Part shown: in pieces, positions 58,101-63,920 of the stretch | Layout: each line of letters begins with the position of its first letter | Numbering within the stretch: the stretch's first letter is position 1 | Assembly (NCBI GenBank): GCA_020809425.1 | Contig: JAGGDC010000006.1 | Location: forward strand, 1-64,000 | DNA length: 64,000 nucleotides | Source of the DNA: Candidatus Synoicihabitans palmerolidicus | GTDB taxonomy: Bacteria > Verrucomicrobiota > Verrucomicrobiia > Opitutales > Opitutaceae | Direction of reading: 5' to 3' | Notes under the pieces: generated by a model | The model's input: the letters and a program-made list of their open reading frames with translations, nothing else | Databases searched by the model: none | Told to the model about the DNA's origin: nothing | Translations under genes and position numbers: made by a program

Positions 58101-60659
58101 ACCGAAGAACAAGGGGTCGAATAAATCGATCTGCTCCAGTAATCCGGCGTGACGACTGTAACTGCGGTCTGTCCTTTTCCGATCCGCGCTAAAGTACTCC
58201 TCTTTAGGCCACCTCTCCTCCGGCACCTCACTCACCGCATCAACCCCGGTCACCAAATTATTCCAAAAAACCGCAGCGTCATTCGCTTCTGGTAGCCGCA
58301 TGGAATACCCCACCACGGCCACCGTTCCTGGCGGATAATTTCCAGCCGACGAAACTGGGCCCGAGTCTGAACTTGCTGCCGCTGATTTCGATTCTGAAGG
58401 AGACGGATCAACTGACGCAAACCGCCCGGAAAGCACTTCGCGCCGCGACGGCGTTACGACCACGGGTTGGTGCGCCTCCATGATTCTCTCCAACAACAAC
58501 TCCACCGTCGGGTAGTTGAACAAGTCGAGTGAACGTAGCTCTATCTGCAAAGCTCGGTTGAGTACCTCAACGACCTCTACGGCGACAATCGAATCAACTC
58601 CCAGACGATCAAAAGAGGTCTCCGCACTCAGGTCACTCGTCTCGAGTCGGAACACGCGTGACAGTTCGGCGTACACGATGGTCCTGACCGCCGCGGCATC
58701 ACTTTTCGCTGCAGCCTTGACCGATGTGGTCTCGAGGCGGGGAGGTTCCGGGATAGGCTCCACCGCGGTTTCGCGTGGCGCGGATTTCACCCAGATTCCA
58801 TCACTTTCAGCCAACAGGAGCGTCTGAAAAAAGTCGGTTGCCTCGCCACGATCCTCCTCCGCTCGTCCCGCCCCGAGAAAGCCCTCCTCCCCGAGCACTC
58901 GCAACCAACCAGCGGGATCCAAGAGTGGTGCATTCGGCAATCGCCGGGCGGCATCCTCCGCTTGCCACCAGCCTTCAAGCAGACCGTAGGTCAACGAATT
59001 GAACACGGTCACGGTGCTCACTTCAATCAACACCAGAAACCCGCTCGGTCGCAGCAGGGCCTTGATCAATTGCAAACCACGATGCAGGTCAGGCGCCACG
59101 TGCAAGGCATTGGCCGCCAATATAATATCCATTGATCCCAATTCCACTGTTTGCTCGACTGGGTCACGGTCCAGGTCCACCACCGCGAAACGCATGAAGC
59201 GGTAATCTTCAGCCAACTCCCGATCAAAATGTCGCCGAAAGCCAGCCGAGACATCCGAGAATATGTACTCCACCCGAGCCGCGTGCGGCCGAAGAGCCTC
59301 CGCCACAAAACGCGTGGTACTGCCTGTCCCGGCACCGATCTCCAATACTCTTATGAGTGTGCCCGGAGGCACCTCTTGCAGGCGTCGTGCGACCATCCGC
59401 TCGACCGCTGCCGCCATCAAACGATTGAAATAATCCGAAATAATCGTGCCGGTATAAATCTTCTCCACCAGTTTCAAGGAGCCTCCCGGAAACATCACGT
59501 CGGTCCCTCGTCGACGTCCGCTCAACACCTCTCGTAAAGCTGCCGTGCAAACGTCGAGCAACTCGAGATAGCCCGTCATCTCTGGATAGTCTTCCGTCAA
59601 ACTTGATCGCAACCTCGTCGCATCAATTTCGATGGCTTCTGCACGAGCCGCCATCGCACCTAAGGTCGTAGCCAACCGGGTCTGATTGGGGGCCACGGCC
59701 AGTTCTGTGAATCCCGCACTACCAGTCGATCTCAACACCGAAAGCCGATCCCGCAGCCAAGCCAATCCCAGCACGTCCACTTGCGCGAGACCCGCCAACT
59801 GCCTCCGCGCGGCCTCCACGTTCACCGTCAACTGGGGATCGTCCGCCACCGCCAGCTCCGCACGTAATTCCATGATACCTGCGGGTGTCGAAGCAGTTGG
59901 AGCGACCAGTGTCTTGGCTGCATCGATTCCGATCTCCTTTAACAGATCCGACCTGGCTTTCACTAATGCGACTTGTCGGCACGCTCCGGCCAGCACTCGC
60001 TCCACTGCCGCCATCCCTTCGACGGCATCGATCGACCCCATTCCCCGTTCCGCCATCTCGTGTCGATACCGTTCGTTGGCCACCACTCCGGTATCCCCCC
60101 AATACCCCCAGTTAATAACCCGCACCGGTAAGCCATGACGGCTTTCCATGGCGAGTGCATAACTGTCGGTGAAGGCACTGCCTGCGGTGTAGTTGCCCTG
60201 ACCCGCGCTATTGTAAAACGCCACTATCGACGAAAACACGAGCAACCAACCCGCCCTCGCTTCGCGAGCTGACTCCGCCAGACACACCATGCCCTCGGTC
60301 TTGGAGTCAAGCACTGCCAGAAAATCCTCCTCACTCATTCGATCCAGTGAACGATCACGCAGCACAATCGCCGAGTGCACCACCCCATTGATTTGTCCCC
60401 AACGTTCACGAATGGACCGGAAACTCTCCGCGACTGCGTCACCGCAGGTAATGTCCGTTTGCCAATAATCTACCTCGCCACCTTGTTGCACGATCTCAGA
60501 CATCGATACACCAATCGACTCGTTGTGCGCTCGCCGCCCCAACCAGGCCACTCGTGCTTCGTAGTGACTTGCCAAATACGCAGTCAACGTGCGGCCCAAT
60601 CCGCCCGCACCACCTGCGATCACATACACCCCCCCGGACTTGAAACTAAGTTCGCTCAT
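38727..60659 (-). CDS. Trans-AT PKS megasynthase, middle protein (half of module A, modules B-E, most of module F)
   Basis: This 7,310-residue protein has, in order with rough residues: KR catalytic half (1-225), C-methyltransferase (280-620) and ACP (650-730) of module A; module B KS (775-1205), KR (1360-1800), ACP (1820-1900); module C KS (1945-2390), embedded enoyl-CoA hydratase (2555-2810), ACP (2855-2930); module D KS (3030-3460), DH-like (3500-3770), KR (3780-4215), ACP (4235-4320); module E KS (4365-4790), DH (4970-5250), KR (5260-5690), ACP (5715-5790); module F KS (5845-6290), luciferase-like monooxygenase (6460-6800), KR (6830-7300). Module F is finished by the next protein. The ATG at 60659 overlaps the previous PKS stop (ATGA) and has GGAGGAA 5 nt upstream. 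It is intact over 21.9 kb. Confidence 0.96.
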   Translation of the reverse strand: MSELSFKSGGVYVIAGGAGGLGRTLTAYLASHYEARVAWLGRRAHNESIGVSMSEIVQQGGEVDYWQTDITCGDAVAESFRSIRERWGQINGVVHSAIVLRDRSLDRMSEEDFLAVLDSKTEGMVCLAESAREARAGWLLVFSSIVAFYNSAGQGNYTAGSAFTDSYALAMESRHGLPVRVINWGYWGDTGVVANERYRHEMAERGMGSIDAVEGMAAVERVLAGACRQVALVKARSDLLKEIGIDAAKTLVAPTASTPAGIMELRAELAVADDPQLTVNVEAARRQLAGLAQVDVLGLAWLRDRLSVLRSTGSAGFTELAVAPNQTRLATTLGAMAARAEAIEIDATRLRSSLTEDYPEMTGYLELLDVCTAALREVLSGRRRGTDVMFPGGSLKLVEKIYTGTIISDYFNRLMAAAVERMVARRLQEVPPGTLIRVLEIGAGTGSTTRFVAEALRPHAARVEYIFSDVSAGFRRHFDRELAEDYRFMRFAVVDLDRDPVEQTVELGSMDIILAANALHVAPDLHRGLQLIKALLRPSGFLVLIEVSTVTVFNSLTYGLLEGWWQAEDAARRLPNAPLLDPAGWLRVLGEEGFLGAGRAEEDRGEATDFFQTLLLAESDGIWVKSAPRETAVEPIPEPPRLETTSVKAAAKSDAAAVRTIVYAELSRVFRLETSDLSAETSFDRLGVDSIVAVEVVEVLNRALQIELRSLDLFNYPTVELLLERIMEAHQPVVVTPSRREVLSGRFASVDPSPSESKSAAASSDSGPVSSAGNYPPGTVAVVGYSMRLPEANDAAVFWNNLVTGVDAVSEVPEERWPKEEYFSADRKRTDRSYSRHAGLLEQIDLFDPLFFGISPHEAEMMDPQQRLFLMESWRAFEDAGYSQEELAGLNCGVFAGCSYGDYEIVLRAAKRDSEAFAFTGTAPAMLPARIAYWLNLKGPTLAVDTACSSSAVAIHLACESLNNGASDVALAGGVSTLSTPRFHVLSSQTGMLSSTGKCHTFGAGADGFVPSEGVAVLVIKRLADAQRDGDRIHGIILGSALNQDGRTTGITAPNGPSQTALEVGLYQKLGLSPDSLGLVECHGTGTRLGDPIEVDALTEAFHRFTTRRQFCALGSVKSNIGHTLMTAGAAAVIKVLLALKHGLIPPTLHCEHANPEIDFAGSPFFLNQQARAWPAGAGPRRAAVSAFGFSGTNVHLVLEEAPPVTVSQPLEGVVPILLSAKSEEALALLRQFLLEWLSSEAGLAASIDAIATTLATGRSHYGVRWGITVSSKNELREALKTRAAEEPSSAVMEEQILPTRLGPWTVAQAQALTAAFLSQEHLSWSELFPRRPEGLVSLPGHPFILERCWVDSPEAKQVGSPSSLTDRVCFAPTWRSVSPPSAAVVKGPARWDLWGDFDDRMMAELQARQPGVLVSVCAESELPRLANPPAGVVLGFGAMVTSLETELARSIDKLHTLTREILNQSSTGRVRLMVIMPIDAGPAWTALGAYLGALTEEAPRVRTRLVRASGDDPRIVSELLSDDDYREVRLGPGTREVRCLASTEDGSGSETRFRENGVCLITGGAGGLGLIFSRHLARTQRSRLVWMGRSPCGEHIEARMRELEALGAEVHYVRGDVTRLADVERAMAETRDRFGSIHAVIHAAGVLRNRFLMQKETSELHEVIGPKVLGVRHLEFALAADQLDVVLLCSSVAAVLPEAGQADYAYANRYLDEWAERSALPAVSINWQMWCEGGMSAGSGSTDADAARQHAEQTERLTGLPPLITTEGLALLDWASSSQKTSGLWGWGNANVLALRAEKMGGLVPLPAPTVPEIANDADKHESTRIRETVRVLLASVLKLSPDRLHDTTPFTDYGVDSILVLKFNERLAELLPEVSKTLLFEFPNLQQLSEHLGKAYGEGWIQDSTRRSPVPRMEAPAPAVASDQSTPTAKPLDETLRAEPTEDIAIIGVAGRFPQADDLETFWDNLVHGRDGITAVPLSRWNAELLSGADSSDAAQGKAYCKWGGFLDGVDQFDASFFNIPPVEAELMDPQQRLLLEVAWQALESAGYAQSDLARWRLGGEHADVGVFAGVTHNTYQLEGVLRNEATPTRVDHSGEWSTANRVSYFFNFAGPSLPVDTACSAALTAVYLACESLRRGECRTALAGAVNLHLHPSKYINACGLGMLSPTGRCRTFGAGADGYVPGEGAGVLVLKPLRAAQRDGDPIHAVIKATAVNHGGRTNGFSVPNPAAQAAVVRAALERADIDPRSISCVEAHGTGTELGDPIEVDGLRRVFATEKMTGPWCSLGSVKSNIGHLEAAAGIAGMVKVLLQFRHGVIAPSLHAAPSNPHIDFAGGPFVVPTEATPWVRPVVDGLEQPRRAGVSSFGAGGSNAHVILEEYQGASALRPREGEEIIVLSARTPPALKVGAERLVAHLRSTGADLDFAALAHTLQAGREAMTERLALPARSVSEVIARLERWLKGDETAVGRGKVTPASAREPIALGADPQSVATGWVGGGVVDWRARRGGLLPGVVLLPGYPFERKRFWYGSFSESKIEKIETLKNPSPAPVVTVNHWSETAPPFGERPEVTWACDESGIALVRMQDQDHRNMFTGAVLEGLMHVFSEIDHDETVQAVVVTGIGNVFSMGGTRDELLSLSDQVRSFASLEFIFKGFLQCRVPVISAMQGHAQGGGLVFGLYADVVVMAEEALYSAVFTKYGFTPGLGATYILADKLGDATATEMMMTASTYRGSDLSQRGAGVTFRPAAEVLSTAMALAHDMAQKPVHTMRTLKQGLAARKLARLPTIIADEVRMHGETFGKAEVKERIRQFIREAGEPTTDKLGPRSLSESKSIPIKLSTLTGSETGTQASPSSPSADEARRWMREDLCAKLHLDPVGFDGQTAFRDLGLDSILSVEFIHGLNRAFRLRLDASIVYDFVNCDDLAEHVIGLINASTPRLQPSKPSQIELSESPEVGVVVSEPPQAPNSDAVTRGRVSLSVPAAVSGHAMITRVPVKLAKLSTAPGPTIKSAGSAEAGETAPTVTRDDPIAIIGMACRLPGARNLAKFWINLAEGVDSVSEVPAERWDVNAFYDPNPQAEGKSYCRTGGFIADIDCFDPLFFNLSHAEAEIMDPQQRLFMEEAWRAIEHAGYTSEELANTNCGVFVGAGTGDYGGTLRRLNPGQAQTAFAGMGLTPSILAARLSYFLNLKGPSVAIDTACSSSLVALHQACRAIQAGDCEMALVGGVSLIIEPDQLITTSKLEMLSPGGRCRPFDQAADGIALSEGVAVVMVKSLAAARAGGDRIYGVVRGSGINQDGKTNGITAPSAKSQAELERTVYLRAGIDPAKIDLVEAHGTGTLLGDPVEVRGLTEAFRSFTSRCGYCALGSVKSNIGHTSFAAGIAGVIKVLLAMENERMPQSLHFSMPNEHIDFTSSPFFVNTSLRAWERRPDRERLAAVSSFGYSGTNAHVVLGDEWPSAPRPTRRSPLPNHVFARDRCWVRPAAGGPLPSVLMGTESMRWVQRNESTVAGPVFVTDIIAADSLIEDHCVNGEHWLAGSLILERALRAAWAALADESVSLINWTWRQPLPVTGALALRVKLQAEKDGTWSVTVGDGSASGQVELRESDLGSPDRIDPEACEARCSERVTGEDFYAGLETGGLVYGPLYRRVRNVAWGDGVGWATLERPTGVPLDASIALMIEGGLQATGVLLQPATNGPTIPVGVGRLRVASSTEWTADLGPVYAAVSRRETTKRRTTFDVTLVDGTGQFLARIEAFSVQTIGTEESESPKLTYLRSRWQASSLSESPSAPTLRKNLLVLDNSGTWTVPLAEQVSGLHVICITAGDTFELRADGATVRPGEVGDLTQVLATFPPAAVMHRWAHDPAADAEGIRLGFETILLASQCLLRCGMDRPLPALVVLPRDAPPAWVALPALTKTIRLEQPSLRWKIVSGEVTVERAVAEIKTDGGEEEIEYREGARRGRVFEAFVPPAEYLRPIRAGMTWVVTGGAGAVGLVLAKYLRDTHAAKVVLWGRRKLDEIRLSGQSTLLDGAEVYYVSCDVTRSEDVHRALKETRAKAGEVHGVVHAAGLLNDGFVVKKDLISARRVLAPKIEGVKVLDEVLADEPLELMVLCSSVASVNGNVGQCDYAFANGFLDAFAQQREQRRRRGECRGRTLSIQWPLWQGDGMGLDTDVLALKDPHHRAINTATGIKIFETCLCASEPVLAVFPTAANERPLVDSVSLPLPPVESPASQVEDRLDETQVLDFLKSRFAELTRIPIDRIKGHEALERYGIDSLLVMSFTRRLEEDFGPLSKSLLFEHQTLDALASHFATRHAEKLKELCGMAAPALKPEATKSSHPAAAVGGPNTGELNSMAENMANDAIAIIGVSGRYPQAENLDEFWRNLENGRDCITEVPAARWNLETYFDERRGQVGKTYNRWGGFLAGVDQFDAGFFRIPPREAEVMDPQERLFLETAWHAVEEAGYARAELRDRAIGVFVGVMFSQYQLLGLERSEVGRLLPVNSSYASIANRVSYWFDWHGPSLAVDTMCSSSLSALHLACDSLHKGEAELALAGGVNLSLHPLKDVGLAQGGFAASDGRCKSFGARGDGYVPGEGVGAVLLKPLAQALADGDHLHGIIRSTAVNHGGKTNGYTVPNPKAQTAAVSSALVKAGIASQSISYVEAHGTGTALGDPIEIAALTEVFGMDRETPCAIGSVKSNVGHLEAAAGMAGLSKLLLQLRHRQLVPSLHSDELNPNIEFTDTPFVVQREMAKWSTVAGAPRRAGLSSFGAGGSNAHVIVEEFLESRAVATGGADAEGRYLLVFSAVNRERLRGVVRAYRHWLKITPDPARPELSAVAFTLQNGREAFDERLAFSARDWVEMEQHLIAFESDAATGDFTTGSARAVRLGGMTLVEGETGRHFVETLVEARDWAALGRWWAEGAEVPWLTLWPEGARRRVSLPGYVFAPERHWLPNVPRVGTQSIPSQRLHPLVTSNISTLNGVCFSSRFSSHEVLFSDHVVGGRRLLPGAATLELTRFVASMAAESGAVEIRDWVWLRPVAMKAEDTLELITAVEEKTEGRWTVTVCQKDGETVGSGVARATKLDAEEKLDLVSIRTRCGEVRSRAAFYDEFAQGGIAYGDGYRVVEELVYSSTEVLAKLVLPDRWMEEGYLWHPALLDGALQSLAPLALGTGKVGLPFAVQRISGSLGWPSQGWVHGRIAGAEGTVRCYDLTVSADDGTVLLQIEQLATRAPTDTAKLKGEVFALRPEWLEVPETGSAQLAVGRVLVLDEETALSEAWRATGVDVWRVVPGDAFGLHDEVLTVRPESAEDWAKVVTMVRPNVWVHGWTLGKQAETERNFLKGIGSVHGLVQALVRAKDRPLGDVLGLFVHPMGVVEYRAVAAYAKTLRQEQPALRLSTLALAGEGGWNLDMVKAELAADDLEVRLVSGRRAIRRYVETSLVEPPVGVFKKNGVYLITGGAGGLGLIVAEHLVHTRRARVVLVGRSVLDGERRSRVTGLGAAAIYLQADVSVGPDAESVVKAAKDKFGRLDGVLHAAGGLRDGLIWHKTLADFQAVLAPKLEGAKALHATTKDEPLEVFALFSSTAGLWGNAGQADYAYANACLDAWAHDREVARTLGECEGRTVSINWPLWSDGGMGGVTGEAKSSEAGLDVLDRAMGLELLERVLAGTAPQVCPLRGKRDAVLKRFEVETANLGETVPTGIVVPPLETEVAERIVAPPKAAVIQHLLGLFCELTKLPREQVYADEPIESYGLDSISVTSFAQMLERDLGELSKTLLFEYPTLEKVADFLIEAHAVALAKALSPSSAESHLEVPEPMGTISKGARVEPAVIATTATKNAPSVAEASIAIIGMAGRYPQADNLAEFWENLAAGKDCIESVPEERWDWRDYYDPTPMKPGATTNKWGGFVRGVDEFDPLFFNLSPREAQFMDPQERLFLETVWSTLDDAGCPRSKLQDRKVGVFVGVMYGQYQLFGVEERLKGNPVSLSSSFATIANRVSFFFNWRGPSMAVDTMCSSSLTAIHLACESLRRGESEFAIAGGVNLTIHPEKDLILSQSGFSAKDGRCRAFGEGGEGYVPGEGVGAVLLKPLSKAIADGDRIQGVIRASAMNHGGRTNGYTVPNSRSQAEVVGEALVRSQIDPASITYIEAHGTGTSLGDPIELTGLQQAFEAALADQAGGSRPDPGYCAVGSVKSNIGHAESAAGIAGVTKVLLQFHHGKLVPSLHAETLNPNIQFTDSFFRVQRELSPWPQSQKDSIPEPRRAGVSSFGAGGANAHLILEEYVAPARPVLKPTPIWIVLSAKNETRLREAATNLARFLAIRIDPASNGSAVLRDAQPGYLQDVAWTLQTGREAMEERFAARVSDLDDAIVKLRTWIAGGTFPGLHRGRVKRRANGAAGDALAAATPVDSEDPGALWVTGGEVDWSVLPLPGNPALLALPTYPFARLRCWVPEPESAVASGSSKVGLSIMFFSDSAQVSAQSRYRLVLEAAKYADRHGFDAVWTPERHFHAFGGIYSSPATLMAALAATTKRIRLRAGSVVLPLEDPLRVAEAWSVVDNLSDGRVDLGFASGWNPNDFALAPSVYPKLRDTWLARIPEVQRLWRGETVARRNGKGETVQLRIYPEPRQKELPVWLTVSRRIESFEEAGRGGYNVLTMLQGSTLEELAKKIARYRAARAEAGLDPVGGCVTLMLHTFVDPDEDRAQEIVRKPFLEYIRSSLDAHMHAVERGQRASEADLDKMAEFSYERYRRHASLIGSPENCMGMVRDCHAAGVDEIAALLDFGASSDEVLNALPHLATLRARMVEEFPAENAVPKQELRKSPKSAEVAGPIKGRFLKREWREAPVPQSASAAVTEIVIIGEPAGALEQALVAQHGGDSVQVVSLDAMERACGADGGAFAGADRIYFLAPVSAPGTEDQVNNTAAAQEIGPLALARLVQSLAAQKWWRTGRQLRVLTRGVFAVETGDNVNPQMAGLTGMVASLAKEYPRADLAVIDLSEGWDDTDAVAVAVAREPAQKSGEQIALRSGTRRRLHLATMTSLAESPTRFRSGGVYLIVGGAGWVGQHLSRHLASNYRAKIIWTGRRPIDATIERAMGEIEALGGEAHYMMAAGEDAAAMREVTTAVRARYGALHGAFHAAMVFHDERLSDTTEAELRRILDAKTRGSVALWAAVRDQALDFVLYLGSAQSLFPEACRAGYAAACSFQDAWVVKADALTDFPVQLINWGFWEHGLDPSLLEGLKAGGLGAITAAEGMAAIETVLAAGWTQVAFLKMDDAALTRIGVQDGPPVELATKPEPRSLDDILVEHLFN
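43290..47590 (-). other. PKS module E: KS-DH-KR-ACP
   Basis: The KS reads D-T-M-C-S-S-S near 47070. The DH has H-V-V-G-G-R-R-L-L-P and L-D-G-A-L-Q. The KR has G-G-A-G-G-L-G and D-Y-A-Y-A-N. The ACP reads G-L-D-S-I. It predicts an enoyl intermediate. If the product is palmerolide A, the trans enoyl reductase must act here to give saturated C12-C13. Confidence 0.85.
47700..51580 (-). other. PKS module D: KS-DH(degenerate)-KR-ACP
   Basis: The KS and KR are intact (D-T-A-C-S-S-S; C-D-Y-A-F-A-N). The DH fold is recognisable (V-Y-G-P-L-Y), but the H-x3-G-x4-P motif ends in Ala (H-C-V-N-G-E-H-W-L-A) and the second catalytic Asp is Glu (I-E-G-G-L-Q). Dehydration at this step (C14=C15 in palmerolide A) may therefore need another domain. 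Confidence 0.8.
51860..54830 (-). other. PKS module C: KS-ECH-ACP (beta-branching module)
   Basis: The KS reads D-T-A-C-S-A-A near 54300. Instead of reductive domains there is a 250-residue crotonase-fold domain (about 52990-52230) with M-Q-G-H-A-Q-G-G-G-L-V-F-G, closely resembling the free ECH2. The ACP serine lies in G-L-D-S-I near 51985. A retained beta-keto group plus an in-line ECH points to HMG-synthase branching here, matching the C17 methyl and C16=C17 olefin. Confidence 0.85.
54960..58330 (-). other. PKS module B: KS-KR-ACP
   Basis: The KS is active (D-T-A-C-S-S-S near 57825). The KR has T-G-G-A-G-G-L-G and a catalytic Ser, Tyr and Asn (C-S-S, D-Y-A-Y-A-N). The ACP motif is G-V-D-S-I near 55085. 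There is no DH, so a beta-hydroxyl is predicted, matching the C19 oxygen that closes the palmerolide lactone. Confidence 0.85.
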
Positions 60660-63600
60660 ACTGGTTCCTCCATGGCACGCAAAGTGCCTTCATACCGTCT
60701 TCCATTTCGCCAGGCGACTCGGGGGCTTGTCCGCTGAGCCGGTTCTTCCGCTACCGCTCGAGCCATGGCCGTGCCGTCCTCTCTGCCTACTCCCACGTCC
60801 ACGCACACCACAGTGATTTCCGGATACTCCCGTCCGATGGATCCAACCAATCCGGGAATCGCTGAAAAATACGGAGCAGACTCCACTTCGTTCGAAATCG
60901 TCCAGACACCTCGCAATATTACCCGCAGTTCAAGTGGCTCGCGCCACCAATCGCGGCTCTGCAAAAACTGCACCAAGCGAAACAAAGCCAATACGCCGAC
61001 GATCTTCGCCTCGCGCACACAATCAATCTCCTCTGCATAATCGTCAGGAGAGATTTGGCCGGGAGAAAAATAGATTGTTCGTGGCCGGGTCAGTCCGTCA
61101 GGTAACATCGTCCAACCCGACGCATCAGCGACATTCACCTCCCAGCTGCGTCCGTCGGTTTGGCGTGATTCGCGGCCGAGACGAATACGAGTCAAAGCTG
61201 GATGCCGTTCCATGAGCGCCGTCTCCACCGCCGTTTCACTCCGCTCGACCAACCAAACCGCATCCTGGGAAGCAGGTTTGTCCGAAGTCTCCAGCATCCG
61301 CTCCTCCCACCCCGGGACGTAGCTTGGCAACGGGATGATCGGGGAAATCGTTCTCTGCGGCGCCCGAGTCACATAACCCGTCAGTTTGGCCACCACCAAA
61401 CCCGCGTCATCCGCCAATTCCAGCGAGACGCCCGTCTCAGGTGAGCCTGACGCGAATACCCATAAGCCAGCCGGCCAAACCGAGGTACAAATCATCTTCT
61501 GAAAACCGAATGGATACCGAAATTCACCCGCCGCGCGGGGATCAGCGTAAGACAACCCCGCGGCCACTTGCAGGGCACCGTCAAACAATGCCGGGTGAAT
61601 TCCGGCATGTCCCGCCTCGCCCGCAAACTCGGGATCGAGTTCCACCCGCCCCAATGCTTCCCCGGACCCAACCGCGAATTCACGGAGAACCTTGAAGTAA
61701 GGTCCATAAACCACACCGGCAGCGGCAACACGCTCATAAAATTCAGCAACCTCGATTTTGCTCGTACACCTCGCACGAATCGCCGCCACATCAAGATCAG
61801 CCAAGGGCATCGGGGCCTCATTCCAACGTACCTCGCCCTGCACGGCTCGTTCCCCGGTGTCGGATCGATCCACCCCGAAGCGGCCGCCGTTGGCTGTTTT
61901 CTCCGTACACACCACCACTGACAAGTCCTGTCCCTTGGCCGCGCGCAGAGGACGCAGCCAAACCACGTCATGAAAAGTAACTGGAAGGCCAGGCTTCGAT
62001 TGCTCAGCCCCAAGCCATGCCAAGGCCACACTTGCGGCTCCGGGTAGAACAGCGGTCTCCCCCACCGCATGCTGCGCCAATACCGGTTCAGAAGCAGAGA
62101 ACGTCCGCCGAAACTCACTGCGTCCCGCAGCATCACCCGCATCACCCGCTCGCTCAATCCAACACCGCCGCAGCTCGAAAGGATAACCGGGCATCACAAT
62201 ACGTCGCCCGGCCCGAGCCGCGTGCCACTCCGCCCAATCCAAGGTCGCCCCCTGCAAATAAAGCTCAGCCCACTCCCGAGCGGTTTCGACCTCTCGTGGA
62301 CGCTTCAACAGCTCACGCTCAGCATGGCGCATCGCGGCCGCAGTGGAGTTGGCCCTTCGCTCATCGAAAGCGTCGTCTAACAAATCAGCCCGGACTTGGC
62401 GAAGAAGTCCCGCCAGACTGTCGGCTATAATAACGTGGCGCTGATCAAAATGACTGCGTCCCAAATTGAGCGTAAAGCTCACGTCGGCAGGACTCGCCAC
62501 CCGTCCAAGCGGGGACTCCAACCATTCCCCGAGGTCTGCCAACCTGCGCCGTAGCGCCGTCGGAGTGAGTCCCGAGACGGTGAACACGTGCCAAGGAATA
62601 TAGTCACCTCGAGTATCCGCGGCCCGCAAAGGAGCTTCCTCAATCACCAGATGAGCATTGGCCCCGCTGAATCCAAATGCACTTACCGCCGCACGCCGCG
62701 GTCGATCCTGCCTCGGTCGCCAAGCTCTCAGCTCCTGGGTCAATAAAAATGGGCTCCGGTCCAGGCCAAGATGAGGATTAACTTCCGCACAATGCAGGGT
62801 GGCAGGAATTTCGTCGTGCCGTAGCGCCAATAAAACTTTCAATACCCCCGCCACCCCCGAGGCCGCCAACGCGTGACCAATATTGGTTTTCACGGATCCC
62901 AAGGCGCAAAACGCTTCACGCGACGTGAACCGTCGGAAGGTATCCGTCAACGCCGCCACTTCCATCGGATCACCCAATCGAGTTCCCGTCCCGTGGCATT
63001 CGACGTAATCCAAGGTCTCCGGATCGATGCTGAAATCCCGGTACACTTGAGACTCGAGCTCCGTCTGCGCCGGAGAACTCGGAGCGGTTATACCATTGGT
63101 TCGACCATTTTGATTGATTCCGGAACCCATGATCACGCCATGAATGTGATCGCCGTCGCTCACCGCATCGCTCAGGCGTTTTAACACGACGATGCCAACT
63201 CCTTCTGCCGGGACAATTCCATCGGCGTCAGCCCCGAAGGTCCGGCAACGTCCCGTCGCCGAAAGCATGCCGGTCTTGCTGGCCCAAATATAGAATCGCT
63301 CTGAACTGAGAACGGTCACGCCACCTGTCAGGGCCATTGAACACGAGCCCGCCCGCAAGCTCTCACACGCCAGATGAATCGCCACAAGAGAAGACGAACA
63401 AGCGGTGTCCACCGCGACCCCCGCACCTTTCAAATTCAACAGATAAGCGATTCGACCGGCCAGTACTGCTGTCGCGGTGCCTGTAAATGCCCCGGCATCC
63501 CCCCAGTCGTCGCATCGCGTAAGATGCGCCTCGTAATCCCCACCACAAACCCCGACATACACCGCACATCGTTGATCATCCAATGATCGATCACCATAAC

Positions 63601-63920
63601 CCGCGTTTTCCAATGCATGGTACGCGGTCATGAGAAACAAGCGCTGCTGAGGATCCATTAAATCGGCCTCGCGGGGCGAACAATTGAAGAACATGGGATC
63701 GAATCCCGTGGGGTCTTCCAAGAGCCCCCCCCAACGACTATAACTACGCAACGGCTCCCTTCGATCCTCGCTAAAGAATCCCTCCATGGGCCAGCGGGAT
63801 GGTGGAATCTCGGTGACGCAATCCCGCCCGGCAACCAGATTTCCCCAAAATTCCTCAAGGTTGTTTGCCCCCGCATACTGCCCCGCCATGCCGACGATCG
63901 CAATCGGTTCCGGTCCCGCG
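58470..63920 (-). other. PKS module A: KS-DH-KR(split)-cMT-ACP
   Basis: The KS and DH are on the upstream ORF and the KR straddles the ORF junction. The C-methyltransferase has the SAM-binding L-E-I-G-A-G-T-G near 59340, and the ACP serine is in G-V-D-S-I near 58592. Expected chemistry: extension, alpha-methylation, keto reduction and dehydration. In palmerolide A this would add C19-C20 with the C20 methyl. The C21=C22 olefin position implies the double bond is moved from alpha,beta to beta,gamma, which is not evident from the domains. Confidence 0.8.

Noticed and set aside
20085-60659. Repeated KS/ACP segments as tandem DNA repeats
   Set aside because: The similarity is explained by homologous domains in successive modules. 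No exact long repeat was established by eye.
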